A program made the translations under genes and the position numbers. The notes beneath the pieces were generated by a model. The model ran no database searches and was not told the origin of the DNA. It saw nothing but the letters and a program-made list of their open reading frames with translations. A stretch of 64,000 nt of DNA from Prinsepia uniflora. Lineage: Eukaryota > Streptophyta > Magnoliopsida > Rosales > Rosaceae. The stretch is from assembly GCA_032719365.1 (NCBI GenBank), contig CM064872.1, positions 43,942,252-44,006,251 of the forward strand, in the 5' to 3' direction. This document shows, piece after piece, positions 59,021-64,000 of the stretch (positions are counted from its first letter, which is position 1; the number at the start of each line of letters is the position of its first letter).

Positions 59021-59330
59021 CACTATGCCATTTTTGGTCTTAGATGACAGTGAAAAACTGTCATCTGATTGAAAAAAAAAGTAGTATCTATATGAGTGTC
59101 ATCTATTTGAATCATATCAGATGACACTTATTAACTGTCGTTTATTAGGCTAATAGACAACAGTTGTTCTGCACCATCAGACAACAGTTGTTCTGCACCA
59201 TCAGACAACAGTTTTTCACACAAACTACCATCTGAGAGCCTAATAGACAATAATTTTCAGAAAAACTGTTGTCTATGTGTTTGAAAAACTGTCGTCTATT
59301 AGCTTAATAGACGACATTTTTTCTGTAATA
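59021..59330. mobile_element. CACTA-like non-autonomous element or remnant
   Basis: It opens with CACTATGCCATTTTTGGTC and then repeats of TAGA(C/T)GACAGTTTTT in both orientations, as in CACTA transposon subterminal regions. Toward 59325 the sequence GACGACATTTTTTCTGTA would be the opposite end, with the final GTG replaced. Two direct 25-bp copies built on CAGACAACAGTTGTTCTGCA lie at 59160-59210. No transposase. The expected 3-bp target duplication is not evident, so the right end is worn. Confidence 0.6.
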
Positions 59331-59387
59331 TAGACAACAATTATTTTGTTGAGATAGCGGACATTAAAGTAATATTGTAGTTGTATT

Positions 59388-60741
59388 TGACAGGACCCGT
59401 CCTAACTGGACTTTGATAACCGTGTCTGGTCCTGCTCCCATATGACAAATTAACTGAAGTCCCGAAACTACCCCTCAGTATCTATCAGATAAGGGATAAC
59501 TGCACTGATTTCTGCTCATGCCTCCGCCTCTCGATCAACCCCGAACGTCGTGCCACGGCCTGGAGGGTCATCAAAACAGGAAAGGTGTGAGTGGACAAAA
59601 ATAATATCATTTAAAAATACATTTCAAAATACATCATTTACCCTCCAGTTTACCAAACCATGCATGCATAGAATCAAACACATGAATCACCGGCTTCCAA
59701 GCCAAATCACATGAAAAGTATCAAATCTCGGCTCTCAAACCAAACATATGAATCATTAAAACCATTTTATCATAAAATAATGCACATAACTTGGGAATTA
59801 CACATCCGAGGGTCCTCTGGGAATTAAACATCCAGAGTTATCATCATGCTGGAAATTACACATCCAGTCTCACCGGGAATTACAAATCAGGTCCCTCCAG
59901 GAATTACAAATCCGGAGTCCCTCCGGGAATTACACATCCGGAGTCACTTCGGGAATTACACATCCGAAGTCTACCCAGAAATTACACATCTGGGGGCACT
60001 GAACATAAATACAAAATCAAAATCTTTATTTCACAGTCATCATTAAAACCACGTCAAAACCATTTATCACGGGGTCTCAAGCCTAAATCTCATTTCTCGT
60101 AAATCCGTAAAATCATTAAATAATTCAATACACGTAAATCCGTAAAATCATATCCAAAAATCAGTCAATTCCATCAAATCATCTTTAATTCACAATCCAA
60201 GTAAAAACATCAGGTTAAAATCCAGGGCCTAGCCCAAAATCATCAATTGCACTTTCCTAGAAAAACGTGCCCAAAACACTGATTAAAATAATCATTAAAT
60301 CAAGAACTAATCATGCCAAATCATTGCAGTTCAAATCATACAAAAAATCATGTAAAACATTTAACTATGCATGCATATCAATTTATAAAACAAACGTGCA
60401 CTCACACACCGTCCAAACCGCTCGCTTTCCGAGCTGCACGCGTTTCCGTAATTTCCGGTACCTTCCAGGAATCCCAAGTCCTGCCCAAAATCATCATTAC
60501 GGGTTACTAATAACTCAATTAATTTCATATTAATTTCCCATAATTTTCGGGGAATTAATTATGAATTAAAAACGTGACATAAAACTTCGGACCCTCGAAA
60601 AAATATCGAAATGGTGTCTGATTGACTCGAAACCAACGCCAAAATATTCGTTACATTAAATAGAATAAAAGTCATGTTGACCTCACCTCGGGTTTCGTGC
60701 CCATGCGCCCCCACGCTCCGCCGTGAGTGGCTGCGCGTGAA
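59388..60741 (-). mobile_element. Gypsy LTR, left part, interrupted at 60742
   Basis: Starts TGACAGGACCCGTCC, with the usual order of modules: GGCCTGGAGGGT, arm GTGTGAGTGGAC (59585-59596), hairpin array (59790-59996), arm GTGCACTCACAC (60397-60408) and the beginning of the GC hairpin (TGGCTGCGCGTGA). It is then cut by the next LTR at 60742. The remainder probably lies beyond the window. Confidence 0.8.
59790..59996. repeat. Array of eight hairpins with loop GAATTACACAT
   Basis: Eight units of about 23-27 bases share a loop GAATTACACAT (or A-for-G and A-for-C variants) but have different arms that still pair: CTTGG/CCGAG (wobble), CTCTGG/CCAGAG, CTGG/CCAG, ACCGG/CAGGT (one mismatch), CTCCAG/CCGGAG (one mismatch), CTCCGG/CCGGAG, CTTCGG/CCGAAG, CCCAG/CTGGG. 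Conservation of pairing with changing arm sequence was read directly. Confidence 0.85.
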
Positions 60742-62073
60742 TGATAGGACCCGTCCCAAATCCCTCGGGATTAGCGTGGGACGTGCCTGCTCCCGTCTGA
60801 CACGAAGTGTCAGACCAGAGATATTTTCGTCCTTTACCTAACCAGGGCTATCAAAGTACGCTAGGATCCGAAAGAGGAATGCGATGTCTCGTCTCTGCCA
60901 CAGTCGCATCCGCGATCAACCTGAAGGGCATTCAAAATACAAAAGCTGTGAGTGGACAAAACAAATATTTTATAAAAACATTTTCATAAAAGACCTTTAT
61001 GCCCTTCATTAAAAACATATGCATGCATTCGAAAACCATTTCTAGGGTTCATGCCCGGTTCCCATAAAACATCATGAACCATCAAACCATTTGAGCCTTA
61101 GCCCGAAATCAGTCAAACAACACCTGGGACCTTCGCCTAAACCAAAACACGTGGGAACTCGTCCCAAAACCATCTCATATGGGTCTCAGCCCAAAACCAA
61201 TACGCGAGGGTCTCAGCCCAACGCCATCTCAGTGAAAACTCATACACATATACATATATACATATATAACCCATCCTAGGCACTTCCGGAGAAGATGCCA
61301 ACTCGGGGCACACAGCCCCTAGGGAACACATCCCCGATATAGTCACGATGTCTCTATATATATAGTATGCATACTACTCGGGGTCTCACTCCGAGTCTTC
61401 TCCCAGGAATTCTCCATCTGGGAGGCTCATCTTCGGACCTAGTCCGATCATCTCTCCGGAATCTGGTCCGGGACCACAACATAACGCCCACTCCTGGAAC
61501 GGGATCCCTATGGGGATATCCACTCTGGTCTGTGGATCGTGACTCTCCAGGTCGACGACTGGAGGAGACCAATCAATCATCTCGTAAGGAGGGTATATAT
61601 ATACCAGTATATAAAACCATAAAAATAGGACTCACTCCCGATAACACAAGTAAATGGGCCTCCAGCCCGAGCATAGGACTCAACAGGGCCTCTAACCCGA
61701 TTTCACAATAAACTGGGCATCGAGCCCAAACTTGAATTAACTGGGCATCGAGTCTGAACTCGTAAATCAACGGGGCATCGATCTCGATATCTCAGGGTCA
61801 GTCATGATCCCGATCATAGCGATGTGTGCAACCATCAATCCAGGACCGCTCTTAATCCTGGTATGTCGCTGTGAACACATCACTACCGCGACCATCTCGA
61901 GACCATGATGCACATGTCGCTGATCGATCCTCTTAAGTGTCAGCACTCCGAAGTCGAGCCTCGAGTGGCTGCTCAACAACGGGACGTGCATCTTGACCTC
62001 TCCAGAAGGAACGCATCCCAATTCGGAGGCGAGCGTCACCTCGTTCGTCGCCGTGCACATAGCACCTGACAAT

Positions 62074-62661
62074 TTGTTCACCGTTCCCTCCAGGACACGG
62101 GTTTTACAATCCACCCCCCCTTAGGGCCCATCATCCTCGCTGGCACACTTCCCAAGCGGGGTCTGGCTCTGATACCAAATTGTCAGGACCCGACCCTCCT
62201 CGGTCAGGACCCGACTCATCTAGCACCATATTGTCCTCTTTGGGCCTCGCCCTAACGGTTTTGATTTCGGGAGCTCATGGTGCAACTTCCCAGGGGGTCA
62301 CCCATCATGGAATTGCATCAACCTCAACTCGCTTAACTTTGGGGTTCCAATCTCCCCCAAAGCCACTAGAGCTCCCAAAAGTCCTAGTGTAGATCAGAGA
62401 TTGCGCAGCGGCCAACTCTATCTAGCATTATATTGTCCCCTCTGGGCCGCACTGGGATAACACCACAACATGCGCTCGTAGGGTTTTTTTCCCAAGACCT
62501 CACGCCTGGGATAACACCTCAACCAGCGCGGCCAAGGAAGGCCTAGTGCTAGATAGGTGTGTGCCTACACATTTAAGGGACACCACCATCCTCTCACAGA
62601 CCATTCCCCCTCACATGAATGTGGGATTGTTCACCGTTCCCTCCAGGACACGGGTCTTACA
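62074..62661 (-). mobile_element. Cassandra TRIM, one LTR plus priming sites
   Basis: The right part, 62181-62661 (481 bp), is a full LTR on the minus strand with 5S rRNA-like sequence: CCAAAGTTAAGCGAG and GATGGGTGACCCCCTGGGAA (about 62285-62345), retaining boxes A and C better than the copy at 29879. Inside it the minus strand reads TGGTATCAGAGCC (62165-62177, initiator-Met primer site), only about 40 unique bases, then TAAGGGGGGGTGG (polypurine tract, about 62111-62123), then 35 bases of the second LTR start (62074-62108), after which similarity ends. The interval between LTRs is only 72 bp, as in the TRIM class. The outer LTR is truncated. Confidence 0.85.
62165..62177 (-). other. Primer-binding site of the Cassandra element
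   Basis: TGGTATCAGAGCC on the minus strand, three bases from the LTR end, is complementary to initiator-Met tRNA. Confidence 0.85.
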
Positions 62662-64000
62662 CCACGACTCAAACCTACGGGTTGTCAATAGGGTCTAATA
62701 CCTGAGTCAAAACCAAATCCAAATGGGTCTCATGCCCGAGTTAAAATCAAGATCAAATGGGTCGTTTTACTAACTACTTAATTAACCCCTCACTAAAGCC
62801 CCTTAATTTTTCGGGATTTTTAACTATTTTTAAACGGACACCTAAACCTTCGGACAACCCGAACTATATCGAGACGATATCCGATCGACTCGAAACTAGT
62901 CCCAAAATGTTTGTTACATCGAATAGATGATTTTACATGTTGGAACCTTCCCCAAATTCTCCCCCACGCGCCACCTTGCGCCGCCTGAAGTGGCTGTGGG
63001 TAGAAACCACGCGCCAGTGCTACAGTGTCGTCCCTGTCCTCGGTCAAACTGGTCCGAACCTGTCCGGTCCAGTTTTCTCTGCAACTAGACTGACGTGACC
63101 GGTCCAGGCTCCTACACGGTCCAATCTTCACCGTTTTCCTCCCTAATCGATCCTATCCTTCCTATTTTTGTCCTAGGAACCTAAACCAATTAACAAAAAC
63201 GTCTAAAACCTATAAAATCCAATTAGTCCAAATCTTCCGCACGGTTCAAAGTTTCTAAAATTTACCCACGGCTTCACAGCCGTCCAATAACTCCCAAAAC
63301 CATCCTAACACAATCCTAATAACCTATTTAACTCATTAAAACCGTCCAAATCGACCCATAATACAAGAAATTGAAAATGGATGAAAATTGGTTAAAACCG
63401 ATACCTGCACGGGTTGGCCTCCGCCGCCATCCACTACGGCGCTCCCTGGGCCGGCCACCACCTTCCTCAGCTCTTCTTCTCACTCTCTGTCTTCTCACAA
63501 ATGGGTTTAGGGTTGAAGGGTTTGGATTGGATTGAAAATGGGTGCTCGGGTTTGGGTTTTGGAATGAAGAAAATGAATGATCGATGAAGGGAATGGGTGG
63601 ATATGCATGAGCTATTAGGGCTGGGAAATGGATGGGTGACACTTGTCACTCATCCATTGGGCCAGTCCAAAAATCTGGGCCCACTAAAAGCCAAATAAGC
63701 ACCCGTCTTGAAAAACGTGCAATAGTACGTTGTAATTTCCTTGAACCGTAACTTCGTCGTCGAACGTCCGAATTCGACGTGCCGCTTGTCTACGAATTCG
63801 TTTCATCCTTGTCTACATAACGGTCCTTGGCCCTCGGCCATCTGTCCTCCCGGGTGAAAGTCAACTGTTGGCCCCTATTCAACCAAATTACCAAAACGCC
63901 CTCGAACTTCCGAACGTCACAACTTCTTCCTCGAATGCCGGAATCGAGCGTGCCACCTGTATATGAACTCGTGACGTCCCGAACTACGGCACAGTCATCG

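Larger units (their letters stand above)
60742..64000 (-). mobile_element. Gypsy LTR, cut by window end
   Basis: Starts TGATAGGACCCGTCCC and follows the solo LTR 41971-44662 to within about 170 bases of its end when the window stops. It was inserted into the LTR 59388; the left 5 bases are GTGAA, and the right duplication is outside the window. It contains Cassandra-type sequence (62074-62661). The GGG..CTC..CCC hairpins (61090-61700) are present; a degraded GC hairpin is near 62995-63025. Confidence 0.85.

Noticed and set aside
61767..62114. 115-codon minus-strand frame next to the Cassandra LTR
   Set aside because: It begins inside the Cassandra LTR start and runs through LTR sequence containing small hairpins (for example CCAGGA/TCCTGG at about 61838). 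No recognised family; chance frame most likely.
1..64000. A novel multi-gene protein system
   Set aside because: Only two intact genes are present, both of recognisable plant families and not functionally linked by context; the unusual signal is in LTR structure, not in proteins.

Overview
The window is nuclear DNA of a flowering plant, most likely a dicot. It has intron-rich genes with GT..AG splice sites, Ty3/gypsy and Ty1/copia LTR elements primed by initiator-Met tRNA, a Cassandra element carrying 5S rRNA-like sequence, CACTA-type termini and many microsatellites. No operon, CRISPR or bacterial feature is present. The species cannot be told from the sequence alone.

Only two genes look intact, side by side on the + strand at 52.4-57.8 kb. 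One is a four-exon gene for a 179-residue secreted, probably GPI-anchored protein (DUF7731-like). The other is a 14-exon gene for an AMSH3-type JAMM deubiquitinase of 512 residues. Two host-gene pseudogenes keep their introns: a RAD21/SYN cohesin-kleisin fragment (18.9-19.6 kb) and an IQD (IQ67-domain) calmodulin-binding gene fragment with a frameshift (35.8-36.5 kb).

The rest is mostly LTR retrotransposon sequence in several nested layers. 2.05-16.95 kb: a decayed TTA-flanked DNA element split by a 13.5-kb Tekay/Del-like gypsy element (minus strand, gag-pro-RT-RH-INT-chromodomain, broken by stops and frameshifts). Its right LTR was hit by a 3.0-kb solo LTR and by a 479-bp internally deleted LTR of the same family in the opposite orientation. 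17-20 kb: AT-rich DNA with a 322-bp tandem duplication and the RAD21 pseudogene. 20.1-24.8 kb: probable Athila/Tat-type LTR-element remains. 24.8-33.6 kb: an old LTR containing two further solo LTRs and a solo Cassandra LTR. 33.6-37.7 kb: a copia LTR with primer site and the IQD pseudogene between two AC-rich repeats. 37.7-48.8 kb: a plus-strand LTR element with LTRs, primer site and polypurine tract but almost no coding capacity, itself hit by a solo LTR. 48.9-51.3 kb: a truncated LTR. 51.3-59.0 kb: the gene island. 59.0-64.0 kb: a CACTA-like remnant, then two nested LTRs and Cassandra sequence, cut by the window edge. The target-site duplications given were read directly from the sequence.

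The most promising unexplained signal lies inside the gypsy LTRs. Each family carries an array of short hairpins in which the loop is nearly constant while the two arms change together. The array is bracketed by a distant, conserved inverted pair (GTGAGTGGAC ... GTCCACTCAC), which shows a compensatory change in one copy. A GC-rich hairpin recurs at an equivalent place in most families. This suggests a conserved RNA or DNA architecture in the LTR. It is an inference from reading alone and needs covariance testing.
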